Positions 15,148-23,897 of a stretch of 47,832 nt of DNA are shown piece by piece. The position numbers and the translations under genes were made by a program. Origin of the DNA: Acidimicrobiales bacterium (GTDB taxonomy: Bacteria > Actinomycetota > Actinomycetes > Mycobacteriales > QHCE01); the NCBI GenBank assembly GCA_003243955.1, contig QHCE01000072.1, positions 1-47,832 on the forward strand, given 5' to 3'. Position 1 is the first letter of the stretch, and each line of letters opens with the position of its first letter. The notes below the pieces were generated by a model. The model was given only the letters and a program-made list of their open reading frames with translations. It made no database searches and was not told where the DNA came from.

Positions 15148-18100
15148 ATGGGCTCCGATTCTTCCGCTGGCATTGTTGCTAATTCGTCGTCTTTGTTGGA
15201 GGCGCTTACCCACCGGATAGTGGTGGTTGACGGTGCGATGGGTACCATGCTGCAAAGCCGCAACCTGGAGCTCGACGATTTTTCCGGCTTAGAAGGCTGC
15301 AACGAAATCCTCAACGCCACCCGGCCTGACATAGTCACATGGGTGCACGAGTCCTATCTGGATGCCGGCGCTGACGCGATTGAAACGAACACCTTCGGCA
15401 CTAACTTCGCGAATTTCGCCGAGTACGACATCGTTGATCGCATCGCCGAGCTGGCTGGTGCCGGTGCACGGCTTGCCCGGAACGCCGCGGACGCTGCCGC
15501 CACGCCCGATCGCCGGCGGTGGGTGCTGGGTTCCATGGGCCCAGGGACAAAGCTGCCGACGCTGGGGCATGCGCCATTTACTACGTTGCGTGATGCCTAT
15601 GCCCAGCAGGCAATCGGGATGCTCGATGGTGGCATCGACGCCGTGTTAGTGGAAACCTGTCAAGACCTGCTACAGGCAAAGGCTGCGATCATCGGTGCCC
15701 AGCGTGCTATGGAACAAGTAGGCAGAACGGTACCCGTGCTGTGCACAGTCACCGTGGAAACCACCGGGACCATGCTGCTGGGTAGTGAGATCGGGGCTGC
15801 ACTCACAGCGTTGGAGCCGTTAGGAATCGACGCGATCGGCCTCAACTGCGCCACTGGGCCGGCCGAGATGAGTGAACACTTGCGGTACCTGTCGCAGCAC
15901 TCGCGAATACCGCTCGCGGTATTGCCCAACGCAGGGTTGCCCCAGATCGGTTCCCATGGCGCGGTGTACCCGTTAGGCCCAGATGAACTCGCCGCCGCGT
16001 TGCGACGATTCGCCACCGATTACGGCACCGTGCTAGTAGGTGGCTGCTGTGGAACCACGCCGGAACACATTCGGGCGCTAGTAGCCGCGGTCGCCGACGT
16101 GCGCGTGCGGGAACGCGCGGCCGAACCGGAACCGGCGGTGGCGTCGCTATATCAGCCAGTTCCGTTCCAGCAAGACGCCAGCGCGCTCATGATCGGTGAG
16201 CGAACCAATGCCAACGGGTCGAAGGCATTCCGGGACGCCATGCTTGCCTCCGACATCGATACCTGTGTGCAGATCGCTCGGCAGCAAGCCCGTGATGGTT
16301 CGCATGTGCTGGATTTGTGCGTGGACTACGTCGGTCGTGACGGTGTTGCGGACATGGTCGAGCTCGCCAGCCGGTTCGCAACCGCGTCCACGCTCCCGAT
16401 CATGCTCGACTCCACTGAGCCTGCAGTGATCGAAGCCGGGCTGACGCAGTTGGGTGGTCGCTGCATCGTGAACTCGGTGAACTACGAAGACGGCGATGGA
16501 CCCACATCTCGCTTTGGCCGGCTGATGCCGCTGGTGGTTGAGTACGGCACAGCAGTAGTGGCGCTCACCATCGACGAAGAAGGTCAGGCGCGCACCGCGG
16601 AGTGGAAACTACGAGTGGCTGAGCGGCTGATAGCAGACTTGACCACAACGTGGGGAATGGCGCGCCACGACATCGTTGTAGACACACTGACATTTCCGAT
16701 TGCCACCGGGCAGGAGGAGACGCGTCGGGACGCGATTGAGACCATCGCGGCCATCCGCGAGCTCAAGCAACGCTATCCAGACGTGCAGACCACGCTGGGC
16801 GTATCCAACGTCTCGTTTGGGCTCAACCCGGCCGCGCGGCAGGTGCTTAACTCTGTCTTCCTGCACGAGTGCCGCGAAGCCGGCTTGGATTCAGCGATCG
16901 TGCACGCCAGCAAGATCCTGCCGATGAACCGCATCGCGGACGAGCAACGAGAGGTCGCGCTGGATCTGGTCTACGACCGGCGAAGACCTGAGTCGCATCC
17001 GAATGGGGAGTATGACCCGCTGTCTCGCTTCCTTGAGCTCTTTGAGGGTGCAACAGCCCGGTCTAGTTCCGCTGATCGAGCCGCCGAGCTCGCGGCTCTT
17101 CCGTTAGACGAGCGGTTGCAACGGCGGATCGTCGATGGCGAAAAAAAAGGGCTCAGCGATGATCTGACCGAAGCTTTGCGTCAGCGTCCGGCTATGCAGA
17201 TCATCAACGAAACATTGCTAGCCGGGATGAAAACTGTGGGGGAACTCTTCGGTTCAGGTCAAATGCAACTGCCGTTTGTGCTGCAGTCGGCCGAAGTGAT
17301 GAAGGCCGCGGTGGCTGAGCTAGAGCCCCACCTGGAAAAGAGCGATTCCGACGGCAAAGGCACGATTGTGCTAGCAACAGTACGAGGCGATGTCCATGAC
17401 ATCGGCAAGAACCTGGTGGACATCATTTTGTCTAACAACGGCTATACGGTGGTGAACCTCGGAATCAAACAGCCCATCACGAACATCTTGGATGCCGCGC
17501 AGCAGCACAGTGCCGATGTGATTGGAATGTCTGGCCTACTGGTGAAGTCGACGGTAGTCATGAAGGACAACCTGGAGGAGATGAATCTTCGGGGGGTGGC
17601 GAGCCAGTGGCCTGTACTGTTGGGGGGCGCTGCACTGACCAGGGCATACGTCGAAACCAACCTTGCGGAACTGTATCAGGGTGAAGTGCGTTATGCGCGG
17701 GACGCCTTCGAAGGGCTGCGCTTGATGGACGCGCTGATGCTGGCCAAACGAGCTAACGTCGAGGTTGGAGTCGATGAACACGCGCGTGCGGCCCAGCAGC
17801 AACGTCGAGAGCGCCATGAACGCTCGGCTCGCATCGCGCAGCAGCGTCGCGAGACAGGGGGCATCGGTGGCATCGGTGGCATCGGTGGTATGGCCGGTGC
17901 AGCCGAAGCGCAGCCAGAGCTCGATGATTTCGTGCGCTCCGACGTGGCCCCTGACGCCCCTATCCCGGCGCCGCCGTTTTTGGGAAGTCGCATCGTGCGC
18001 GGCGTGCCGTTGGCAAGTTATGCGGCGTTGCTGGATGAGCGTGCGACGTTTATGGGGCAGTGGGGGCTGCGCGGTAGCCGCGGGGGAGAGGGGCCGTCCT

Positions 18101-18756
18101 ATGAAGAGCTGGTAGAGACCGAAGGCCGGCCACGGCTGCGGTACTGGCTTGACCGGTTGGTCACCGATCAAGTGTTGGAAGCCGGCGTCGCTTACGGCTA
18201 TTTTCGCTGCGTTTCCGAGCGCAACGATCTGGTTGTGCTGGGCGACGACGGTACGGATCGGATGCGTTTCTCCTTTCCCCGTCAGCGCCGGGACCGCAGG
18301 TTGTGTCTAGCTGATTTTTTCCGCTCGCGCGGTAGCGGCGAAACTGACGTGGTGGCTTTTCACGTGGTCACTATGGGCGAGCGAATCAGCGAGTACGCGG
18401 GTGAACTATTCGCCGCGCACTCCTACCGTGACTATCTGGAGGTACACGGCCTGTCTGTGCAGCTCACCGAGGCGCTCGCCGAATACTGGCACGCCCGCAT
18501 CAGGGACGAGCTGGGGCTCGCCGCAGATGATGCGGACAATTTGGATGAGATCTTGGGTCAAGGTTACCGCGGTTCCCGATACTCCTTCGGCTATCCGGCG
18601 TGTCCGAATGTGGAGGATCAGGCGCCACTAATGGAGCTGCTGCAACCGGAGCGAATCGGCGTGAAACTATCCGAGGAGTTCCAGCTGCATCCCGAGCAGT
18701 CCACCTCGGCGCTAATCGTGCACCATCCTGAGGCGAAATACTTCAACGCCCGGTGA
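15148..18756 (+). CDS. metH: Cobalamin-dependent methionine synthase
   Basis: Transfers methyl from methyltetrahydrofolate through B12 to homocysteine. At 1202 residues it has all modules in order. The homocysteine domain has zinc cysteines in GGCCGTTPEH near residue 298. The pterin domain starts at IGERTNANGSKAF near 350. The cap and cobalamin domains carry DVHDIGKN near 748, whose His ligates cobalt. The AdoMet activation domain has RYSFGYPACP near 1145. A glycine-rich linker near residue 904 comes from a 9-base unit repeated three times. An A8 run lies at 17141-17148. No cobalamin riboswitch fits in the 47-base leader. Confidence 0.97.
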   Translation: MGSDSSAGIVANSSSLLEALTHRIVVVDGAMGTMLQSRNLELDDFSGLEGCNEILNATRPDIVTWVHESYLDAGADAIETNTFGTNFANFAEYDIVDRIAELAGAGARLARNAADAAATPDRRRWVLGSMGPGTKLPTLGHAPFTTLRDAYAQQAIGMLDGGIDAVLVETCQDLLQAKAAIIGAQRAMEQVGRTVPVLCTVTVETTGTMLLGSEIGAALTALEPLGIDAIGLNCATGPAEMSEHLRYLSQHSRIPLAVLPNAGLPQIGSHGAVYPLGPDELAAALRRFATDYGTVLVGGCCGTTPEHIRALVAAVADVRVRERAAEPEPAVASLYQPVPFQQDASALMIGERTNANGSKAFRDAMLASDIDTCVQIARQQARDGSHVLDLCVDYVGRDGVADMVELASRFATASTLPIMLDSTEPAVIEAGLTQLGGRCIVNSVNYEDGDGPTSRFGRLMPLVVEYGTAVVALTIDEEGQARTAEWKLRVAERLIADLTTTWGMARHDIVVDTLTFPIATGQEETRRDAIETIAAIRELKQRYPDVQTTLGVSNVSFGLNPAARQVLNSVFLHECREAGLDSAIVHASKILPMNRIADEQREVALDLVYDRRRPESHPNGEYDPLSRFLELFEGATARSSSADRAAELAALPLDERLQRRIVDGEKKGLSDDLTEALRQRPAMQIINETLLAGMKTVGELFGSGQMQLPFVLQSAEVMKAAVAELEPHLEKSDSDGKGTIVLATVRGDVHDIGKNLVDIILSNNGYTVVNLGIKQPITNILDAAQQHSADVIGMSGLLVKSTVVMKDNLEEMNLRGVASQWPVLLGGAALTRAYVETNLAELYQGEVRYARDAFEGLRLMDALMLAKRANVEVGVDEHARAAQQQRRERHERSARIAQQRRETGGIGGIGGIGGMAGAAEAQPELDDFVRSDVAPDAPIPAPPFLGSRIVRGVPLASYAALLDERATFMGQWGLRGSRGGEGPSYEELVETEGRPRLRYWLDRLVTDQVLEAGVAYGYFRCVSERNDLVVLGDDGTDRMRFSFPRQRRDRRLCLADFFRSRGSGETDVVAFHVVTMGERISEYAGELFAAHSYRDYLEVHGLSVQLTEALAEYWHARIRDELGLAADDADNLDEILGQGYRGSRYSFGYPACPNVEDQAPLMELLQPERIGVKLSEEFQLHPEQSTSALIVHHPEAKYFNAR
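17860..17886 (+). repeat. Three copies of a 9-base unit in the metH linker
   Basis: GGCATCGGT is repeated three times without change, encoding GIG repeats in the linker between the cobalamin and activation domains. The unit length keeps frame, so copy-number changes would only alter linker length. Confidence 0.9.
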
Positions 18757-18772
18757 CAGGTGGCCAGGAGGC

Positions 18773-18809
18773 TTGCCAAATTGCCAAATTGCCAAATTGG
18801 CATTAAAGT
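18773..18809 (+). promoter_or_regulatory. Promoter/operator of the toxin-antitoxin pair
   Basis: Three head-to-tail TTGCCAAA units (18773-18796) run into TTGGCATT, creating the dyad TGCCAAATTGGCA (18790-18802). TTGCCA at 18781 and TAAAGT at 18804 are spaced 17 bases, like -35 and -10 boxes. The repeats overlap the promoter, as expected of an autorepressed toxin-antitoxin operon. The predicted transcription start falls at about the GTG at 18817, so the message may be leaderless. Confidence 0.55.
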
Positions 18810-18816
18810 GAGGGGC

Positions 18817-19095
18817 GTGAGCGAAATTGTGAAGATGGCCAACGGGCGACTAACGTTGCCGGTCGATATTCGTCGTGCTCTTGGTGTGGGTAGCGATGAA
18901 ACGTTTGAGGTAGAAGCCGCACCCGAGCAGGACGCACTGATTCTTCGCCCGGCAACAGTGCTGCGGCGTGCAGACGCATGGGCATACACACCTGAGCATC
19001 GAGCGCTGCTGGCGCGCGCCCATGCTGACTCGACTCAAGGACGAGTTCATCGCCTCACTGAAGAAGAACTTACAGTGATCGGCCAAACTCAGTGA
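18817..19095 (+). CDS. AbrB/SpoVT-type antitoxin
   Basis: The 92-residue product begins with a swapped-hairpin AbrB DNA-binding domain (VKMANGRLTLPVDIRRALGVGSDETFEVE). Its C-terminal part (AWAYTPEHRALLARAHADSTQGRVHRLTEEEL) probably wraps the toxin. It should neutralise the toxin encoded directly downstream and repress their shared promoter. I chose GTG 18817 because it coincides with the predicted transcription start. GTG 18808 and the longer frame from 18760 would cover the promoter repeats. Its stop region overlaps the toxin start by four bases. Confidence 0.75.
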   Translation: MSEIVKMANGRLTLPVDIRRALGVGSDETFEVEAAPEQDALILRPATVLRRADAWAYTPEHRALLARAHADSTQGRVHRLTEEELTVIGQTQ

Positions 19096-19373
19096 GTGGT
19101 GAGTATCAGACGCTCGATTTTACCGTCACGTTTTTGGAAACCTTCGCCGCCAAAGACTTTGCTGCCGCCGATCGAAAAGCCATCCTCAAGGCACTGCGTC
19201 TGTTGGACATGAACGAACAGCATCCCTCTCTTCGTGTGCACAAGCTTGAAGGCGACCGCGCTGGCTCGTGGTCGGCATCTGCATCTGCATCTGCCAGTCT
19301 TCGGCTTGTCTTCGAACGGGTAGGAGAGAGACGCAAGCGATTACTCACCTGCTCGAAACATTACGATCGGTAA
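19092..19373 (+). CDS. RelE/YafQ-type mRNA-interferase toxin
   Basis: A 93-residue RelE/ParE-fold toxin, probably a ribosome-dependent mRNase. It shows VHKLEGDRAGSWSASA, then LRLVFERVGERRKRLLTCSKHYDR, with basic residues and the terminal Lys-His-Tyr-Asp-Arg that are typical of active YafQ/RelE-like toxins. The GTG start overlaps the antitoxin stop (GTGA), implying coupled translation. A GCATCT repeat lengthens the SASA loop in the core. It ends 179 bases before the ABC permease stop on the other strand. Confidence 0.75.
   Translation: MSGEYQTLDFTVTFLETFAAKDFAAADRKAILKALRLLDMNEQHPSLRVHKLEGDRAGSWSASASASASLRLVFERVGERRKRLLTCSKHYDR
19275..19292 (+). repeat. Hexanucleotide repeat in the toxin gene
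   Basis: GCATCT occurs three times in tandem within the toxin gene and encodes Ser-Ala repeats in the loop before the LRLVFER strand. Gain or loss of units keeps frame. Confidence 0.85.
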
Positions 19374-19552
19374 ACAGCAAAATTTACGGGATATGCTGGC
19401 GGGTGCCTATGCTGCTCGTTTGGGCTATTACTCCAAGAGTAACCGAGCACGACGACAGGGCCGTTTTTCGGACCGAGAAGGGTCGCAGGATCACGCTCGG
19501 CACAAGAGGAACTAAAACGCTATTCGTAGGCGATGGCTCGCAGCACGTTCAC

Positions 19553-22012
19553 TCACGGGAACGCGAGCACTTGTAAGCCCTGATCTTTGAGTGCGGTCAC
19601 GATTAGTGCACCTAGACCACAGCCCACGACTATGCCCAGCAGCGCCCCGAACACCGAGATCACGATCGACTCAGCGGTAATCATCCGCCGAGTTTTGGCT
19701 CGACTCAGCCCCACCGCACGTAGTAGGCCCAGCTCGCGGGTGCGCTCCAGAATTGATAGCGCCAAAGTATTGATGATGCCCAGGACCGCGATCACGATCG
19801 CCAAACCCAGCAGTACGTACAGCACCAGTACAAACTGGTTCACTTGAGTAGCGGCTCGCTTGCTGATCTCTTCCTGGCTCTGCACCGAGACCTCAGGATT
19901 GTCTGCGAGCAGTTTGGCCACGCGTTTTTTCACCGCATCGACGCTGGCGTCCTTGTCAACAGCGATTAAAGCTTGGATTGGTCCAGGCCGCCCAAAGTCG
20001 GTTTTGGCGTCAGCGACCGACATGATGGGGCCTTGTGAAATGACAGTCCTCTTGTATATCGCCGCCACCGCAAAGCTCTTCAGGCCTCCGTTGGTCGTGG
20101 TGATATCAAGTTTGTTACCTACTTTGAGCTTGTTGGATTTGGCGAAACTGTCATCGATCAGCACTGAGCCAGCCTTCAAGTCGCCAAGCCGTCCCTGAGT
20201 TGCGGAAACATCAGTGACTTTGGTGAGGTCGGACGGGTCCACAGCAGTGACAAACTGGACTCGGCCTTCCAGCTTCGCGAAGTCGCCGTAGTAGGCCGCC
20301 GCGTCGGAGACACCGGGCAGCTGCTTGACCTGATCGACCACCTGGGCATCGAAGGTGACCAACGATCCGCCGCCGAACGAATCACCGGCGATGAACAACG
20401 AAGCCTTGATGTCACGTTCGACGGATTTCTCAATACTTGCCGTCAATGAACTGGCGATCACACTCACACCCGTCACCAGCGCAAGCCCAATCATCAACGC
20501 CGAAGCGGTGATGGCCGTACGGCGTGGATTGCGGGCGGCATTGCGCTGACCAAGTTTGCCGGGCAACGACCACGAGAGCGCCCACCCCATCACGCCGACG
20601 ACTGGTCGAGTGATTGCCGGAGTCAACATCGCAACGCCGATAAATGAGAGCAACACTCCCAACAACAGCAGAACTACACTTGCGTTGGCGAAGAGGGCGA
20701 GCAATATCCCCGCCAAGCCCAGAGCGGTTGCGGCGACGCCAGCAATCGTGACCTTAGTCAGCGGCCGTGCAGTGACTGTGGCCTCACGTAGCGCCGCTAC
20801 TGGCGGAATTCGAGAAGCGCGCAGCGCTGGGATCAGCGCCGCGATCAGCGTCACGATCAGCGTCACGATGACACCTACTACATACGAGGCGATCACTGCG
20901 CTGACAGGCACAGCAAACGAGCCTTTGAACAGCTCTGACCCGTCGCTTTGGCTTCCCAGCACCTCCAGGAGCAGCTTCGCGATGCCAACCCCGGCGGCTA
21001 ATCCCAATGTGGAGGCGATGATGCCGACGGCCATCGCCTCCAGCATCACCGAGCGAATTACTTGTCCTCGCCCCGCACCCATAGCCCGGAACAGTGCCAG
21101 CTCACGGGTGCGCTGTGCGACGAGAATGGAGAAGGTGTTTAGGATCAGAAATACCCCGACGAACAACGCCACAGCCGCAAAGCCGAGTAGCACGTTTTTC
21201 ACAACAGACACAAAGCTTTGTAGCTGATCTGCGTTTTCTTTGCTGGCTGCTACGCCCGTTTTCACCACAAAATCATCTCGGTTATTGCCGAGCTTGGTTT
21301 TAACCTCGTTGCGAAGCTGCCCTTGGCTAACCCCAGATTTGGCTTTCAGTTTCACCCTGGAGAACGCATCGATTTTTCCGAGCATGAGGTGTTGCGCGGT
21401 TTCCTCGGTGAAAGAGACTGATGTTTCTCCTCCGAGGCTACCTTGGTGGGCGTCTACGCCGTAGATACCCACCACGCGCAAGGCCTGCTTAGGCTCCTTG
21501 GTGAGCACGTTGATGCGATCGCCGATCGTGAAACCACTCTGCTCGGCCAAAGGCACATTGATAGCGACCTCGTTATCGGACTGCGGTCCGCGACCGCGAC
21601 GCAAGTGAGTCTGCTTATTTTCGCCAGTCCAGTTCAAACCCAGGCGGGGAGGACCGTTGCTGGTGATGATCTTGTTGTCCTTGCCGACAACACGGGCGCC
21701 ATCTTCGGCTACCACGCCTTGTACCGCTGCGGCATCCGGCAGAGTTTGAAGCTGGGTTATCAGATTCGCCGGAACGGGTTGACTAGTCGATACACCGCCT
21801 TCGGAACTGGCGTCGACGAAAGTCTTTCCCGTCACCACTACATCTGTGCCTTCGTATACCCCGCTAAACAGTTTGCCTACGGAGCTATTAAGTGTGTCGC
21901 CCAGGATCAGCGCACCCGCTACCGCCATGACTCCGAGTACCACCGCGAAACCAGAAAGTACGAGGCGGAGTTTCCGGGCGAGCAGACTTTTAAGAGTTGC
22001 CCGCAACATCAC
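19553..22012 (-). CDS. MacB/FtsX-type ABC transporter permease
   Basis: The 819-residue membrane protein has the plan of FtsX-like permeases with two modules. It has an N-terminal helix (LVLSGFAVVLGVMAVAGALIL) and a periplasmic/MacB_PCD-like domain with VVVTGKTFVDASSEGG-type strands. A three-helix FtsX domain lies near residues 265-400. A second extracellular domain and a C-terminal FtsX triplet (VLYVLLGLAIVIAVLGIINTLALSI, then a final helix) follow. Partners of this type export lipoproteins, lipids or peptides; the substrate here is unknown. The start overlaps the ATPase stop by four bases. A 12-base repeat encodes VTLIVTLI in one helix. Confidence 0.9.
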   Translation of the reverse strand: MMLRATLKSLLARKLRLVLSGFAVVLGVMAVAGALILGDTLNSSVGKLFSGVYEGTDVVVTGKTFVDASSEGGVSTSQPVPANLITQLQTLPDAAAVQGVVAEDGARVVGKDNKIITSNGPPRLGLNWTGENKQTHLRRGRGPQSDNEVAINVPLAEQSGFTIGDRINVLTKEPKQALRVVGIYGVDAHQGSLGGETSVSFTEETAQHLMLGKIDAFSRVKLKAKSGVSQGQLRNEVKTKLGNNRDDFVVKTGVAASKENADQLQSFVSVVKNVLLGFAAVALFVGVFLILNTFSILVAQRTRELALFRAMGAGRGQVIRSVMLEAMAVGIIASTLGLAAGVGIAKLLLEVLGSQSDGSELFKGSFAVPVSAVIASYVVGVIVTLIVTLIAALIPALRASRIPPVAALREATVTARPLTKVTIAGVAATALGLAGILLALFANASVVLLLLGVLLSFIGVAMLTPAITRPVVGVMGWALSWSLPGKLGQRNAARNPRRTAITASALMIGLALVTGVSVIASSLTASIEKSVERDIKASLFIAGDSFGGGSLVTFDAQVVDQVKQLPGVSDAAAYYGDFAKLEGRVQFVTAVDPSDLTKVTDVSATQGRLGDLKAGSVLIDDSFAKSNKLKVGNKLDITTTNGGLKSFAVAAIYKRTVISQGPIMSVADAKTDFGRPGPIQALIAVDKDASVDAVKKRVAKLLADNPEVSVQSQEEISKRAATQVNQFVLVLYVLLGLAIVIAVLGIINTLALSILERTRELGLLRAVGLSRAKTRRMITAESIVISVFGALLGIVVGCGLGALIVTALKDQGLQVLAFP
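20831..20866 (-). repeat. 12-base tandem repeat in the ABC permease gene
   Basis: GATCAGCGTCAC (plus strand) is present twice exactly, at 20843-20866, preceded by a similar unit at 20831-20842. It encodes repeated VTLI in a transmembrane helix. Confidence 0.8.
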
Positions 22013-22887
22013 GCCTCCTTAACGGCTGGTGTGGCGTTCGGCGCCGGCAGCTCAGAGGCTGAGTCAGCAGCACTGTCTGATTCAGTTACATCGTCTGAGT
22101 CAGCTACACCGTCTGATTCAGCAACACGGTCAAGGTGTTTCATTTGATCAAAGACCAGTTCTTCGGTCGGATTAAGAAGTTCTGCCGTGACTTTTCCATC
22201 GCTGAGAAAAATGATTCGATCGGCGTACGAGGCGGCGCGAGGGTCGTGCGTGACCATGATGATGGTCTGGCCGAATTCTTTCACCGACTGGCGTAAAAAC
22301 CCCAGTACCTCGGAGCTGGAGCGTGAATCAAGGTTACCGGTGGGTTCATCGGCAAAGATCACCTCCGGGCGTGACACAAGCGCACGAGCACACGCCACGC
22401 GCTGCTGCTGCCCCCCGGAGAGTTCTGCCGGCCGATGCTTGAGGCGATCGGCAAGACCTACCGTTGTAATGACCCGATCCAGCCATTCGGGGTCAGCTTT
22501 TTGCCCAGCAATCTCGAGTGGAAGCAGGATATTTTCCTGTGCGTTCAGCGTGGGTAGCAGATTGAACTGTTGGAATACAAAGCCAACTTTTTCCCGCCGC
22601 AGCTTGGTCAGACCGCGATCGCTGAGACCGCTGACCTTTGAGTTCCCGATCCACACATCACCTTTGGTGGCTTGATCGAGGCCAGCCAGGCAGTGCATGA
22701 GAGTTGATTTACCCGAGCCGGATGGACCCATGATCGCGGTGAAATGCCCCCGTTCAAACTTTGCCGACACACCGGCCAGCGCGTTCACGGTGGTGTGTTC
22801 GACTTCACCGTATATCTTCCACAGGTCTACGGCTCGTACCGCGATAGCTGAAGTCTCGGTATCAGACGCTGAGGTTTGCGAGGTCAT
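22009..22887 (-). CDS. ABC transporter ATP-binding protein (MacB/LolD type)
   Basis: ATPase partner of the downstream FtsX-type permease. Visible motifs are GPSGSGKST (Walker A, near residue 55), the Q-loop FVFQQFNLLPTLNAQENILLPLE, the signature LSGGQQQRVACARAL, VIFADEPTGNLDS (Walker B) and the H-loop MVTHDP. The QQFNLLPTLNAQEN and PTGNLDS wording is typical of the MacB/LolD class. I prefer ATG 22887 because GGAG lies nine bases upstream; ATG 22893 is only three bases from it. An unusual acidic Ser/Asp tail of about 30 residues comes from an 18-base tandem repeat. Confidence 0.93.
   Translation of the reverse strand: MTSQTSASDTETSAIAVRAVDLWKIYGEVEHTTVNALAGVSAKFERGHFTAIMGPSGSGKSTLMHCLAGLDQATKGDVWIGNSKVSGLSDRGLTKLRREKVGFVFQQFNLLPTLNAQENILLPLEIAGQKADPEWLDRVITTVGLADRLKHRPAELSGGQQQRVACARALVSRPEVIFADEPTGNLDSRSSSEVLGFLRQSVKEFGQTIIMVTHDPRAASYADRIIFLSDGKVTAELLNPTEELVFDQMKHLDRVAESDGVADSDDVTESDSAADSASELPAPNATPAVKEA
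22057..22128 (-). repeat. 18-base tandem repeat encoding the acidic tail of the ABC ATPase
   Basis: Four successive 18-base units, similar to GTCTGATTCAGTTACATC on the plus strand, encode Asp/Ser/Glu-rich hexapeptides. Units differ at a few positions, so the array is older than the perfect repeats elsewhere in the window. Confidence 0.8.
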
Positions 22888-22944
22888 CAGCATGTTCTCC
22901 TGGCTAGTAAGGGCTGAGTAGAGCAGTTAGTCGGGGGTGAGTAG

Positions 22945-22977
22945 GCAGCATTGAACTGTATAAGCAGTATTGAACTG
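22945..22977. promoter_or_regulatory. Direct repeats upstream of the ABC transporter operon
   Basis: GCAGCATTGAACTG (22945-22958) and GCAGTATTGAACTG (22964-22977) are spaced 19 bases apart, about 60-90 bases before the ATPase start. On the coding strand TTCAAT and TATACA could be part of a promoter. Two near-identical sites on roughly the same helix face suggest a regulator binding site. The regulator is not identified. Confidence 0.4.
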
Positions 22978-22983
22978 CGCAGG

Positions 22984-23841
22984 CTATACCAAATCATATG
23001 GGTAAGGAGGGGGTGTGCCGCCGTGAGCCGGGCATAACTGCTGATGGGGGCACCAGCTACATAACCGTCCAGGACGCGGTAGGAACTTCCCAGATTGCTT
23101 GGCAGCTGTTATCGCCCGCGCTAGCGATCGGAGCAGCCGTTCGCAGTTGAGCAGCTCCTGTTCGCTGGGCGCGTAGTCAAGCACCTGCTTAGAGCGCAGG
23201 TACACCAGCCGTAACTGCTTGGGCACAACACCACGAGTTTTCCAGATCATCAGCGCATAGAATTTCAGCTGGAATAAAGCTTTAGCTTCAAAAGCTTCGC
23301 TAGGCACCGCACCGGTCTTGTAGTCAACAACGCGAATTTCGCCGGCTGGGGTTACGTCAAGCCGGTCCACATAGCCGCGTAGCTTAAGTGTGTCATCCAG
23401 CTCAACCTCAAGAAATATTTCGCGAGCTTCCGGCTCAAGGCGTTGTGGATCCTCAAGCTCGAAGTACCCCATGACCAGGGCCTTCGCCGAGGAAAGCCAT
23501 TCCGCCGCTTCGGTATCCGATGCGAATAACTGTTCCAACTCCGGTTTTTCCTCACATAACGTCTGCCATGCTGGCTGAACGAGCGCAACTGCCGCGGCGG
23601 GAGAACGCAGATTCGCGGGCGCGTTGAACACTTCGTCTAGCACCGCGTGCACCAGCGTTCCTTTGGTGGCTACGGCAGACGGTGGCTCCGGGAGCCGGTC
23701 AATGCTACGGAACCGGTACAGCAGCGGGCAGTTCTTGTAGTCGGCTGCGCGCGAGGGCGACAAAGCGAGCTGCATGCCATTGCCTTCAGTCGCGGTGGGG
23801 CGACGTACCTCGTCGAGAATGGGGGTTTGCATGCTTCTCAT
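22984..23841 (-). CDS. RecB-family PD-(D/E)XK nuclease
   Basis: A 285-residue protein like the stand-alone RecB/Cas4-type nucleases found next to trmI in mycobacteria. The nuclease core is seen in LRGYVDRLDVTPAGEIRVVDYKTG (Asp and Lys catalytic residues). Four cysteines fit an iron-sulphur cluster: Cys38 in KNCPLLYRFR, and Cys261, Cys264 and Cys270 in LCSWCPHQQLCP. It is presumably a DNA exonuclease in repair, but its exact role is not known. It is divergent from the site-2 protease gene with a 56-base gap. Confidence 0.88.
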   Translation of the reverse strand: MRSMQTPILDEVRRPTATEGNGMQLALSPSRAADYKNCPLLYRFRSIDRLPEPPSAVATKGTLVHAVLDEVFNAPANLRSPAAAVALVQPAWQTLCEEKPELEQLFASDTEAAEWLSSAKALVMGYFELEDPQRLEPEAREIFLEVELDDTLKLRGYVDRLDVTPAGEIRVVDYKTGAVPSEAFEAKALFQLKFYALMIWKTRGVVPKQLRLVYLRSKQVLDYAPSEQELLNCERLLRSLARAITAAKQSGKFLPRPGRLCSWCPHQQLCPAHGGTPPPYPYDLV

Positions 23842-23897
23842 GACTGATCAGGTTAAAGCAGTCGTGTGACAGTGAAATTTGCACGTAGTATCTACAG

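Noticed and set aside
17141-17148. A8 run in metH as a frameshift
   Set aside because: The frame is continuous through it (GEKKGLSDDL) and the protein has full-length family architecture. It is only a potential slippage site.
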